64,000 bases of DNA from Bryum argenteum (Eukaryota > Streptophyta > Bryopsida > Bryales > Bryaceae), in contig CM073323.1 in NCBI GenBank assembly GCA_037043015.1, positions 434,001 through 498,000 on the forward strand, given 5' to 3'. A program made the position numbers and the translations under genes. The notes beneath the pieces are model-generated. The model was not told the DNA's origin, ran no database searches, and saw only the letters and a program-made list of their open reading frames with translations. This document shows, one piece after another, positions 42,745 through 53,368 of this stretch (within the stretch, counting starts at the first letter, position 1; every line of letters starts with the position of its first letter).

Positions 42745-43540
42745 CGTCCCAGGACGGGGGAATGATCTCCGTTGCGGAGGGGGTTGGACCACGGTTCAGG
42801 GTTTAGGGGGTTTTTTTTTTTTTCTTTTTTGGGAGGGGGGGGTTTAGCGGGCATCCCTCCGCAGGCTGTAAATAGCAACTCTCGTATGTAAAAAATGATG
42901 AAACCTTCCAGTAATGAGAAACCGATGTTTGTGTGGCAATGCGTGTACGAAGTTGCATGGTCAGTGTCCTGTGTGCATCCCCCTCAAGTCGATGACAGTA
43001 GTCAGGTCGTCCGAGCCTCCCGACCGACCCTCGGCACTGTGGTTTAGGGATCGCGCCTGAACCACCGGCCGCCCCTCTTGCTGCCCGACGCGCTACGAGC
43101 CGAACCAAGGCCCCGTCCGGTTTAGAAGGGACGGCCCCGTCCGTCTCCTGCGGCTCACCTGCGAGCCTCGCCTTCGAGCCCGATACCCGCCCCGATGCCA
43201 AGGCGGGCCGGGACCTGGGCGATGCACTCCGTGCGCGCAGGTTTGGCAATACCCGACCGATAAGGGTTTAGGTACCCTGAACCACGGGACCTCTTTGCAT
43301 TGGTTGTTGATGAAATGCCCCAAAATCAATACAATGTTCGGTTGAGAGTGTTTTTGAGGTCGACGGACATTAGTCAGAGGAGCTACCGAACACGTGTGTG
43401 AAAATATCCGAATTCTAATGCACTGAGACCGTGAACGAAGGGGATTTAGAGGAGAACACTTACTCCAAGTGTCTCCCTCAGCCCGGTCGTCCGTCCGACC
43501 CCCGCATTTCCGCCCGGTTGTCCCCGTCCGACCTTCGTAC
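42745..43540 (+). repeat. segmental duplication unit V, copy 1 (3' flank of A4)
   Basis: Matches 47631-48240: CGTCCCAGGA, GGCTGTAAATAGCAACTCTCG, CGAAGTTGCATGGTCAGTGT, TCTAATGCACTGAGACCGT. Probably 3' UTR and flank of A-type genes. The order of blocks is kept; some insertions differ, including a poly-T run at about 42810-42825. Confidence 0.8.
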
Positions 43541-44242
43541 GCCCGGTCGTCAAGAGAGCCTCGTACCGAAACCATCCCACGACGGCCCGGACGGTCGCAA
43601 GTGTAGTCGTATTCCCAGGAGCTTCCGTCTCCCTAGCCGGCCGAGGCAATGCCATCCTCGGTGCTCCCGGGAGCTCCCGTGAAACGAGACGCCTGAGACT
43701 CAATTCCGGTAGGGAACACGGACGCCACACGGATCCCACCACACGGCCAGCCATCGCACCTCCGTCGGAATTCGAAGCGCTCTCATTGATGTTAATAACG
43801 CCCTTCTAAAAATTCCCGAAATGGAGGTCCAAGTATATCTGCACTTCTCCGTCGAACCCTGTCCTCCGAAATATTTTTTTGTCTAATTTTTTGATCGCGC
43901 ATTCTACGGTTGAAACGTTAGTTTTTTTAGCGCCTTCGGAAATAGAAGACCGGTTTTAGGGTAAAAAACCGGTCCGCATGTAGCATTCTAGGAATTTCTG
44001 TGGTCAATCCGGGGCTTAAGGGTCCCAGGGTAGATTCTAGAGCCCGTACCGGAGTGTCCTGATCACATCCGGTGTTCCCTGGGAATTCCGGGTGACCCGG
44101 TTGCCCTACCGGGATGGTCACCCGGGGCGACCGGAAGACCCGATGAAATGGCCGGGAATTCCGCGGGCGCCCGCGAGTACCGCCGGCGGCTCACTCACGG
44201 CCGGGGGAAGGACCGGCGTACCCCAGCCGCGCGGCCGGAGTA
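43541..44242. other. intergenic DNA before the B2 locus
   Basis: No gene supported. GC-rich, with repeated CCCGGTCGTCCG and CCGGG/ACCGG blocks (44040-44240). Confidence 0.45.
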
Positions 44243-45599
44243 ATGATGGCACCGGAGGGGGTTTCCGGTATATGGCTTTTAGGCGCTGCTGCCACCATCC
44301 TCAGCCATTCCAACTCCGATCCGCGCATCCTCAGCGTCCAGACGTCGCTGCGCTCTCAGCGAGTCGGAGGGGAGCGTGAAGCAGCGAGTCCGGTTAGGGT
44401 TCCGTCGGGAGATAGGGCTTCCGCCGGAAGGAGTCCGGAAGAGCAGGGTTCGGCGAGCGACTCCGAACGTCGGGAGGAGAGTAGCATCAGCGCGATGCCG
44501 AGAAAGAGGCCTCAGGATGAGGAGCCATGGCGATTAGGGATGCCGATCCCCATGAAGGTGTTGAGGCCGGACTTCCCCCGGGCCAAAAAAAATGAGGCAT
44601 TGTTGATCATGGACCTCGGCCGTATGGGGTGCGGCTCGATGTTCGACGTCCCGTGGATGATCTGCGACCAGGACATCCTCGAGGAGACGGTCAGCAAGCG
44701 GTTCCCAGATGCATTCGCGAAACACCGGTTGAGGGGGAAGACGGGTAATTGGAAGCCGCGCCATTGGAGAGCGACCTACCGGTTTCCAGATTCCAAGATA
44801 GGGTTAATCAATAAGAAGGGAGACCCTTTAGAGCTACGGAGCCGGTTCGCGGATATTTACACCAAAAAGGACGGCTTCAAGGTCTTCAAAGGGGAAAACG
44901 ATCGTTTCATGCGGGTGGTCCGGGTCCTTGTGCCCATCCTCAACCCGGACAAGCCGACGGTCTGCACGCTCAGGCTCATGAAGTCGATCGCGTCGAGTTA
45001 GGAAGGGTTGCAGGTGATTGGATGGCATCACATCATCCACGATCTGGTGCAACGGGGGGTCGCCAAGATTGGCCATCGGAAGGGGTCTACCCTGAGCCCC
45101 TTCGTTTACCACTTGTACACCCGGTACGGCATTCTCACGGATCGGGAGAGGTCCATCTGGGCCGAACAGGGGATGCCGTTTATGCGAGGAGACCCCGACG
45201 AGGATATCTCGTCGTCGGAGTCGGACGGGGAGGTAGAGGGAGTGCGACCCATCGACTTGGCAGGATCACCGGAGCCGGCTCCAGGGCAGAGGAGGAGGCC
45301 AACGGGGCTCAGCCAAGCGGGGCCCAGCAACGCACCCCGGATGACCGCCCTAAGGGAGGAAGTGGTGAACCCGGGACGTGCTGCCCGGGCATGCGGGGCC
45401 CTGCCATCCTTTTTCACGCCCGATGCGGATGAAGAAGAGGAGGAAGCCGAAGAGCAGGAAGAACGTGCCTACCCGGTCGAGGAAGAGGAGGAAGAGGAGG
45501 GAGAGGAGGAACAAGTGCACATCCCCCTCACCGGTTTTAGGATGACAGCGGCCCAGAGTGGAAGGGCCGAAGCCGTGGCCGAGGCTGGCGGAGATGAGT

Positions 45600-45752
45600 C
45601 CGAGGAGGAGGAGGAGGAGGGGGAAGGAGGAGGGGGAGGAGGAGGAGGAGGAGGAGGAGGAGGAGGAGGAGGAGGAGGAGGAGGAGGGGGGGGAGGAGGA
45701 GGAGGACGAGGAGGAGGAGGACGAGGGGGACGAGGAGGAGGAGGAGGAGGAG
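45600..45752 (+). repeat. (GGA)n trinucleotide repeat in coding sequence
   Basis: About 150 bp of GGA/GAG with a few GAC. It is the exact place where the reading frame of the B2-A5 gene changes. Opposite-strand Ser/Pro ORFs here are artefacts. Confidence 0.9.
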
Positions 45753-45827
45753 GATGACCAGGAGGTGGATGACCAGGAGGTGGATGACCAGGAGGTGGAT
45801 GACCAGGAGGAGGATGACCAGGAGGAG
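45753..45827 (+). repeat. 15-bp coding tandem repeat (five units)
   Basis: GATGACCAGGAGGTG and close variants, encoding DDQEV repeats. Confidence 0.9.
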
Positions 45828-47630
45828 GAGGAGGAGGAGGAAGAGACCCCTCCCCGACGGACGAAGCCATCGGGAGGAGTCAGGAGGAAGAACACTACTG
45901 GATACGGTAGGATGCGTCCTCCCATCCGGCCCCCTCCGACATCGCATGAAGCCTCCAGCTCGAGAGCCAGGCCTGCTGCCCCTACCGGAATGGCACCGGT
46001 AGCCCCACCAATCGAGCCTGGACCCCGAGGAGGGAGGTTGCGGAACATCAAGCTCAAGACCTATAGGAAGAGGAAGAGGTCGGCCAGTCCGGAGGTGGCT
46101 ACTCGGGCTACGGAGGAAGGGGGAGAATCAAGCCCGGACCCGACTCCGATGCGAGAACAGGGGCCCGTGCCGGTAGCGGAGCTCAAACCGGAGAGTCAGC
46201 CCAGGCCCGCGGTGAAGAGGAGGCTGCTCGAGGCCCAGGAGAATGCGATTCCGGAGGAAGCTACTCCTCCTCGAGTCAGCCCACCACCGGAGCAGGCGGA
46301 TGCTCCAACCCCCGCAACCCCGGAAGCAGGAGTGGCTCCCGGGGACTCGTCGCACCGGGTGATGTCGACACCCGGGACAGGGACCACAACCCCGGTCCTT
46401 CCTCGCCTCTACTACCGGATCCCCAGCGATGGTATCATCGACCCCATCCGGATCGCCATGCGAACCGCCCTGGATCAGGCCCTGGATCGGGCTGAGGAAG
46501 AGAACCGGCAGCTCTTCACCTCCTTGGAACGGCTCGAGCGAGTCTTCCGGACGCCCAACGTGGAGCGCTACCCGGAGATCGCAAAAGGATGGCAAAAGGA
46601 GGCAGCGAAGCTGCGGGAAGAGAAGGTGGAGTTGGTGCTGAGGGCCCAGCCGAAGGCGAAGACCTCCATAGGAGTCCAGTGTGAACCGGAGTCCCCGACG
46701 ACGGAGGTGCATCCGGAGGAGGTGGAGGCACTGAGGAGGACCGTGCGGGACCAGGAAGACGCCCTCCGCAGATTGCAGAGTATCGACCGGACGGTGTTGC
46801 TGTCCGTCCGGAAGGTGCTGCAACCGGATGCGGACGCCCAGACGAAGGCCACCTTCTACGACGCCCGGATCAGGATCAGCGAGTCGCCGCAATCGGCAGA
46901 GTTGCTCCGGAGGCATTCGGCAGGGATCAACAAAAGCCTGAATGAATTCCGGATACTCACCGATAGGCTTCTACGAGCCCTACCCCGCGCCGATCCGATC
47001 GAGGCCGCCACTATGGGAAGGGAGGCACCATTACCCCCAGGACCACCCGTTGGGCAACCGGTGCCGATGGGAAGTGAGCAGATGCCGGCGATCGCTTCGA
47101 AGGAGCCGCTGGCCCAGGAAACGGGGGAGATGCAGCAGGCGAGACCGGAGGCGGAAGAGGCAAGGCCACCCCGGATGAGCGATTCTATGGGAGAAGTGGA
47201 GGCACCAAGAGCCACTATGGAGGAGGGTGCAGCGGAAGTGAGAGGGCCCGACTCATCCCGGCAACCGGATGGTGCACTTGAGGTGCACCAGTACAGGAAG
47301 GAGGTGGATGACCTGCGGACACAAGTTGCGGTTTTAGAGAAGTCGCGGATGTGCGTCGAGGAGGAGTTACGGAGGGAAAGGTCGGAAAAGGACGTTGCGA
47401 TCGGGAATGTCCAGGACCAGTTGAGGAGGGCCCAAGACGTCATCAGGAGACTGGAGGATCATGTGCGAGAACTGGGGACTTATAGCCAAGATCTGAGGGA
47501 CGAGCTGGAACGCATCACGGCAAGTGATGGTGGTGGTGGTGATGATGATGATGAAGATGATCATGATGATGAAGATGGTGATGACCGGTCCGAAGACAGC
47601 ACCCCCGGCACGGAGGCACCGACCTTATGA

Positions 47631-48240
47631 CGTCCCAGGAGGAGGAGGGGGAATGATTTCCGTTGCGGAGGGGGGTCGGACCACGGGTGGTTCCTGGGGT
47701 TTAGGGTTTAGGGGGAGGGGGGGGATTCATCCTTAGGCTGTAAATAGCAACTCTCGCATGTAAAAAAGAGAAACTTTCCAGTAATGAGAAGCTGGATTTC
47801 TGTAGCAATGCTCGTACGAAGTTGCATGGTCAGTGTCGTGTGTGCATCCCCTCAGGTCGATGACAGTAGTCAGGTCGTCCGGGCCTCCCGACCGACGGAC
47901 GGCACTAAGGGGTTTAGGGACTGTGGACGGGATCGCGCCTCCACTGGCCGCGCGCCCCCCCCCCTGCTGCCCGACGCGCAACGAGCCGAACCAAGGCCTC
48001 GTCCGGAGAGGACGGCCCCGTCCGTCCCCTTCGGCTCACCTGCGAGCCTCCTCGCCTGCGGTTTTAGGGGTCGCCCCGAATCCCAGGCGGGCCGGTTTAG
48101 GGACATCAGTCGGAGGAGCTACTCAACAGTGTGGATTCCCTGAAGAATTCCAAAATTCTAATGCACTGAGACCGTCAACGAAGGGGATTAGAGGGGAACA
48201 CTCAATCCAAGTGTCTCCTTCAGCCCGGTCGTCCGACCGA
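47631..48240 (+). repeat. segmental duplication unit V, copy 2
   Basis: Second copy of the 42745-43540 flank, following the A-type end of the B2-A5 gene. Contains a perfect double TTTAGGG (near 47699-47712). Confidence 0.8.
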
Positions 48241-48726
48241 CCCCCGTTCGGCCATGTCGACCGTCCGTCCATCCGCCCCCCCCTCCCCTTCCTCCAGTTA
48301 CGCCCGGTTGTCCGTTCGACCTTCGTCCGCCTTGTCGTCCGTCCGCCCTGTCGTCCGTCCGTCCGGACGTGCGTCCGACCGCCGTCCGCCTGGTCGTCCG
48401 ACCCTGTTTCTCCGTTGAATTCCAGACCTCCGTTGTCACGTCCATCCCTCGGAAAGTATTGGCGGGGGGCCCGTCGTCATTGGAAAGACGCCGATTGAGT
48501 CACCCTCTGCTGTTTCCATCGAGGTGATGGGGTTCAGGGAGCCCTTAAACCCTAAAGGCCCTCCCTGGCCTCGGTTCATTCACTCAGGGTGCTAATAAAA
48601 TATTTTTAAAAAAAATAATAAATAAATAAATAAAAAGAAAAAAAAAGAAAAAGGGAACGATGGAAAGAAGGTGAATTCAATACCTGGAATAGCTAAACGG
48701 GACCATGAGAATGTGGGGTTTTAGTG
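48241..48726. other. spacer between V and U copies
   Basis: GTCCG island to about 48420, then A-rich sequence (48595-48655). No gene. Confidence 0.5.
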
Positions 48727-49983
48727 AGATGGATCTTTCATAATTTCACTATGTAATTCGCGGCATACAAAAATTATAGTTCAGGTCTTCGGACCACGAC
48801 AGTTCAGGGGATTAATTTTTTCCGAGTTATTGAAGATTGATTAGATTCATGCAAGTAACATGTGTTTGCAGATTTAGGGGTTCAGGAATGAACATGGTGG
48901 AGGGGGGTTGTGAGGTACGGAACGATCAATCAGACCCCTACGCGTTTGTTGGAATCATCGAGGAAACTATTGGAAGATCGGAGCTATTTTCCTCAAATTA
49001 CTCTAGACTGAGTGGTCGAAGTCCCCTTGAACTTCGAATAATACTGCAAATTTTTGACATACGAAGGGTTTAGGATAATTATTTTATTGTAGAATCTTGG
49101 AACACCTGAATGAACATCTCATAAAAATGATGGAATCATAAAAGATTCCTACCCCTGTATGTCATAGTGTACCCAAAGGGGATTCAGGGTTGGCGGTTGA
49201 CCCGGAGTTTCTACCGGGTACTACCGGATAGGCTCTTGCGCCCGGGACTCCGTCCGGTGCTACCCCTCGAGGCCCGAGTTACCGATGCCCCGGGAGTGCT
49301 CCCAGTTCATGTGCCCTCAAGCACCGCCGGGCGGGCGCCCATTTCTCCGCATTCCCAGTCCCCCTCCCCCCTGGCGTTCACCAGGTTGTCCGTCCCATGT
49401 CCGCGTGGTTGTCCGTCCCGTGTCCGCGTGGTCGTCCGGTCCCGTGTCCGCCGGGTTGTCCGTCGGACCACTGCCGTCTAGCGGGTCGACCGTCCCGTGC
49501 CAGCCCGTCCGTCCGACCGACCCCCGTCCGCCCAGTCGTGCATCCGACCTTCGTCCTCGAGGTCGTCCGTCCGTCCGCCGTCCGCCGTCCGTCCGGTCGT
49601 CCGTCCGCCGTCCGTCCGGTCGTCCGTCCGCCGTCCGTCCGGTCGTCCGTCCGCCGTCCGCCTGGCCGTCCGACCCCCGGCTCTCCGTTCATTTCCAAAC
49701 CCCCCGTTTTCGCGGTTCTAGGGTCCGTAGGAAGTACTGGCAGGGGGGACCCCTCGACCATGAGGAAAAGGCGTGGAATCACCCACCTCGAAGCTTTCAG
49801 CTGTTCCAATCATTGTGTTGGAAGTGGTCCCAGTAATTGGTGGTGTCGAGGTGAGACCACTACTGATAGGGTTGTATGCTTTGCATTAGGTGCCAAGTCG
49901 ATCAAGTAATTGAGTGGGCCGTCCCTGTAATGATGGCGGAGTGTTTTCTTTTTTTCTTTTTTGAAACAACTGACAGGTTGGGA
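48727..49983 (+). repeat. segmental duplication unit U, copy 2
   Basis: Matches 39727-40972. In copy 1 an A gene begins 45 bp later; here the similarity ends at about 49983 and no A gene follows. GTCCG repeats at 49380-49690 include repeated CGTCCGTCCGCCGTCCGTCCG-type units of about 21 bp. Confidence 0.8.
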
Positions 49984-50049
49984 TATATATTTATGGAGCC
50001 GTGTTCAGGCTTTGGGCTCATGAGGTTCACAGGGCTCAAACAGTGAAGA

Positions 50050-50082
<33 letters not shown>

Positions 50083-51146
50083 AGTGCGTGCCTCACCAGG
50101 AACCGCTGCGTCCAGAACCTCCCGATCGAGCGCGAGTGCGAGCAGATATCGTTATCGTAGGAACTCCGCAGTAGGAACTCCGCCCTCGCTGAAGGGCATT
50201 ATATTCGCCCCCGTCAGGCCCATCACCAAGAATTCGCTGTGTCACATATGTCAGTACAGAGCCGAGCATGGTGCTGTGTCCTCCGATGTGCAATCCCCAA
50301 CCTCCATCCTTATTCTGCGATCGAACATGAGTAAACACGCGAGCTGAGCCGACAATGACCACAATGCATGAAGAATGTGTGCAACAAACAAAATCACCAC
50401 ACTAGGATCGATGGTTTAGGGTAAAAAAACTTCCTCATGTTGTACCCAACTGCCATAAAACAGATGGCTTGCCAGGTTCTCCATGGCTTGCCATGACACA
50501 AGTGTCTGCCTGCTAGCAACCTGAGGGAAACAGCCGCGTTCACTTACCATGAGAACCGGGAATGACATGACAGCTCCAGGAGAAGCAATTACCTGGTGAT
50601 TGTAAAGGTAGCGGCACATTTCTTCCTCATGGGCTGGAGTTAAGACGGTGTTCATAGCCCCCGTGACATATAGCACGATAACCTGTCACACAACTACCAG
50701 CATCAATCTCAAAGCATGAGCCACACCTCGAAGTAAATCAATTTCCAGAATAAGTGCATTTCACGGGAGACCACCCGGTGAAATGTACAACCACTTGTAG
50801 ACTCAACGAATGGTATGAGAATATGAGAATGAGTACTTCAGGTATGAGAATGAGAACTTCTACACTGCGGCAATGCCTATCGACTAATGCTCATGAGCCT
50901 CTGCATGGTCTGTCGCACCGTCCGTCCTCACGAGCCCGTCCGGCGAGCTCCGTCGCCCCCCGTCCGTCAGTCCGCACAAGTCCGTCCGTTTTGGTCAGCC
51001 CGTCCGCACAAGTCCGTCCGTCAAGTCCGTCCGTCAAGTCCGTCCGTTTTGGTCAGCCCGTCCGCACAAGTCCGTCCGTCAAGTCCGTCCGCAATGTTCA
51101 TCCTCACGATTGTACTTAGGACGCGCTAGCCATCAGCCGGGCACGC
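49984..51146. other. interval with (GT)n, a GTCCG minisatellite and possible minus-strand exons
   Basis: (GT)n at 50055-50082. Between 50416 and 50690 the minus strand has an open frame (LTPAHEEEMCRYLYNHQ) with GT/AG-like borders; it could be an exon, perhaps of a transposase N-terminal helix-turn-helix, but this is weak. At 50930-51090 a minisatellite repeats CACAAGTCCGTCCG and TTTTGGTCAGCCCGTCCG. Confidence 0.35.
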
Positions 51147-51347
51147 ATGGAGTTACTGGGGCTTCGTAGGGAACGGCTCCAGCCGAGCTACGAGTGGTTT
51201 CGGTCTACAGCCACCTTGGATAATGAACGACAAAGGAACTCTCGCTTGAAGGAAGAGGAGCAGGAACTTGAAGATGAGATTCGTGCAAAGGCAGTTATGA
51301 TCAGCGACAGGGAAGTGGCCCTGGATAAGAAGAGAAAAAGAGTATAG
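51147..51347 (+). CDS. short charged coiled-coil ORF (66 aa, hypothetical)
   Basis: MELLGLRRERLQPSYEWFRS followed by a Glu/Arg-rich helix (RLKEEEQELEDEIRAKAV) and a basic end KKRKRV. ATG start, TAG stop. Heptad-like spacing suggests a coil. No family recognised; it may be the last exon of a longer gene. Confidence 0.3.
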   Translation: MELLGLRRERLQPSYEWFRSTATLDNERQRNSRLKEEEQELEDEIRAKAVMISDREVALDKKRKRV

Positions 51348-52059
51348 GCATCAGATGGCGAGCTTAAGCGTAAATAGAGTGTGTTAATGACATCTGTGAT
51401 CCTATATGCTATGTCTATCAGATTTATGCAAGAATATGAGGGGACGTAACCTTGCCCATGGATCAAACATATATTAATCTAATGATGTAGTTATGCTTAT
51501 AAGAAACTCTCGACATAGAAAGTGGCATTAGTTCGGTTCCTGTCATAAGTGTGATATATTGTCATTTATACCAAAAAAATCCCAAAAAAAAAATGGCTTA
51601 TTTTTTTACAATTCCAAACAAAAAGACATCAAAGCTTTAAGTTTTATAATTATTCGAGTTTTTTTGTTTTTTTCCTACATGTTAAGGAGGTATTGAATCA
51701 TGTTTTATTATTTGGAGCCTAAAGAAAATATGTTTTATCGAATGCCTTCATTATTGCCGAATTGATCCTTTATTTTGAATCTAAATATTCCCCCATGTGA
51801 GAATTCGAACAAATATTTAGGTTTTACATGTCCTGTGTTGATAAAAATAACGCAGTCGTACATTGAACTCACGTAGGGAGAAGATTCTAAGAGCCTCAAA
51901 TATAACATATTTTTGAAGATTGGATTCTTTACAATTCCAAAAAAGAGCCACGAAAAGATTGTTTGGAAGTGAACTTTGACAATCTTATCTCATAAATATT
52001 GAGAAAATCTGAATTTGGGGTTATTCATTTTTCAGTTTGTTTTTTTTTCTAATTGAATT

Positions 52060-52063
52060 AATC

Positions 52064-52095
<32 letters not shown>

Positions 52096-52180
52096 TTATT
52101 TATTTATCTATTTATTTATTTACTTATTTATTTATGTATTTATTTACTATTCATTTATTTATCATTCATTTATTTACTAG

Positions 52181-52211
<31 letters not shown>

Positions 52212-52350
52212 TATTTATTTTTTATTTTTTCTTCTTTTTATTTTTTCCCTTATATTTTTATAAAAAATATTTATTTTTTATTTATTCATTTTTAAAAATT
52301 TTTTTTTAATTTTTTTTTTTTTTTTTTATTTTTTATTTTTTTTTGTTGTT
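52060..52350. repeat. (TTTA)n / (TA)n low-complexity tract
   Basis: TA repeat at 52070-52094 then many TTTATTTA units and long T runs. Confidence 0.9.
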
Positions 52351-53089
52351 GTTTGTGGTTACATACCCGTAACATCCTACAAGATATATTACATAATTAT
52401 TAAAAAAATACCTTGAACTGAAAGTAGGTGGTATTCTGAGGATAGAGATTAGTTCTTTTCTACTCTAGGGCGAAGAGTAACCACTTACTTTGAGACATCC
52501 CTTTAGGGTACCTTAATCTGGTTCGGTCTCCCTTCTCTTTCCGTATATGTCACCAAGGAATGAAGGCATTGGTGGTCTTGCTCAAACCAAATATTAAACT
52601 ACAGTTAGATACAAAAATCACAGTAACATCATAGACTACCCTCAATTGCATTACTAAACATCGCTTATATTTAATCTAAAGCTTTAGGGTAATCATAAGT
52701 ACCATGGTCGTGTAAATTGCAAGTTCAAAACATCTATATGATGATTAATGACCATGGCCTCAAGCTATCATCGAACTTTATCCATGAGATTTAGAAATTT
52801 CGATTGTGTCCACATTGTATTGAACAAAGTAATAGTATCAAGTGTAAAATTTGATGAAAATATTGACTACAGTCGGCACATGCTCGGATTATATAGATGT
52901 TTTCGGTCAGTTGATCTTATCCAAGCGTTGACCATAACGAAACCCTTTGCATAATGAAGGAAAGGGACATCGTTCTTAACTAGACGTTGATGTTATCAAG
53001 GGTTGATCTTATCCAGGACCACTGTATGTGATGTGGAAGACGGACAATGATAGATTGCACACACTCGTGAAGTGCAAAAATTCTAACCT

Positions 53090-53290
53090 GCCCTTTCGCT
53101 TGCGTGAGCGAGGCGGTGAAGGTGAGCGGGGCGGTGAGGGTGAGCGAGGCGGTGAGGGAGTTTCATCTGATGTTCCTGATTCTCCGCCGCTGCCTTGTGG
53201 TTCTGGCCACCGTGGAAGCAAGTGCGGCGGTGTCGGCGCAGGTGGGGAAGTAAAATACCGGCTGATGCTAGCACAAAATCAACACCATCC
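53090..53290 (-). CDS. candidate Pro/Ser-rich exon
   Basis: Minus strand frame with PAPTPPHLLPRWPEPQGSGG and then SPPRSP repeats (15-bp DNA repeat) ending RSRKRKG before a possible donor (AG/GTTAG). It lies just downstream of the kinase gene stop in the same orientation. It could be a tail exon of that gene by alternative splicing or a separate exon. Repeat origin alone could explain it. Confidence 0.25.
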
Positions 53291-53368
53291 ATGGGACTTC
53301 CGACAAAAAGGCAACCAAGGAAGTTACAAAAGCTACCTACAATCCCGAGAACACTGAGACTGTGAGGT

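Larger units (their letters stand above)
44243..47630 (+). pseudogene. B2-A5 chimeric gene: family B domain fused to a family A C-terminus
   Basis: The first frame opens at 44243; the B-like part begins at MPRKRPQDEE (44494). Conserved B blocks are LGRMGCGSMFDVPW, GNWKPRHWRATYRF, VVRVLVPILNPDKP and, after an in-frame TAG (44999-45001), WHHIIHDLVQRG and SPFVYHLY. The frame then enters a (GGA)n repeat at 45600-45752 and shifts from a Glu to a Gly frame. The next ORF (45558-47630, 690 aa) carries on as Glu-rich, a Pro-rich linker and a coiled coil (QALDRAEEENRQLFTSLERL). It ends with A-type EELRRERSEKDVAI and RRLEDHVRELGTYSQDLRDEL plus a long Asp tail. Two breaks make it a pseudogene unless the TAG is read through and the repeat length is a sequencing error. 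Confidence 0.65.
51348..53368. other. AT-rich interval
   Basis: No supported gene except a candidate exon at about 53090-53290. (TTTA)n/(TA)n low-complexity DNA fills 52060-52350. Confidence 0.5.

Noticed and set aside
45350..46057. Ser-, Pro- and Leu-rich minus-strand ORFs
   Set aside because: Reverse translations of the (GGA)n and 15-bp repeats in the B2-A5 gene.
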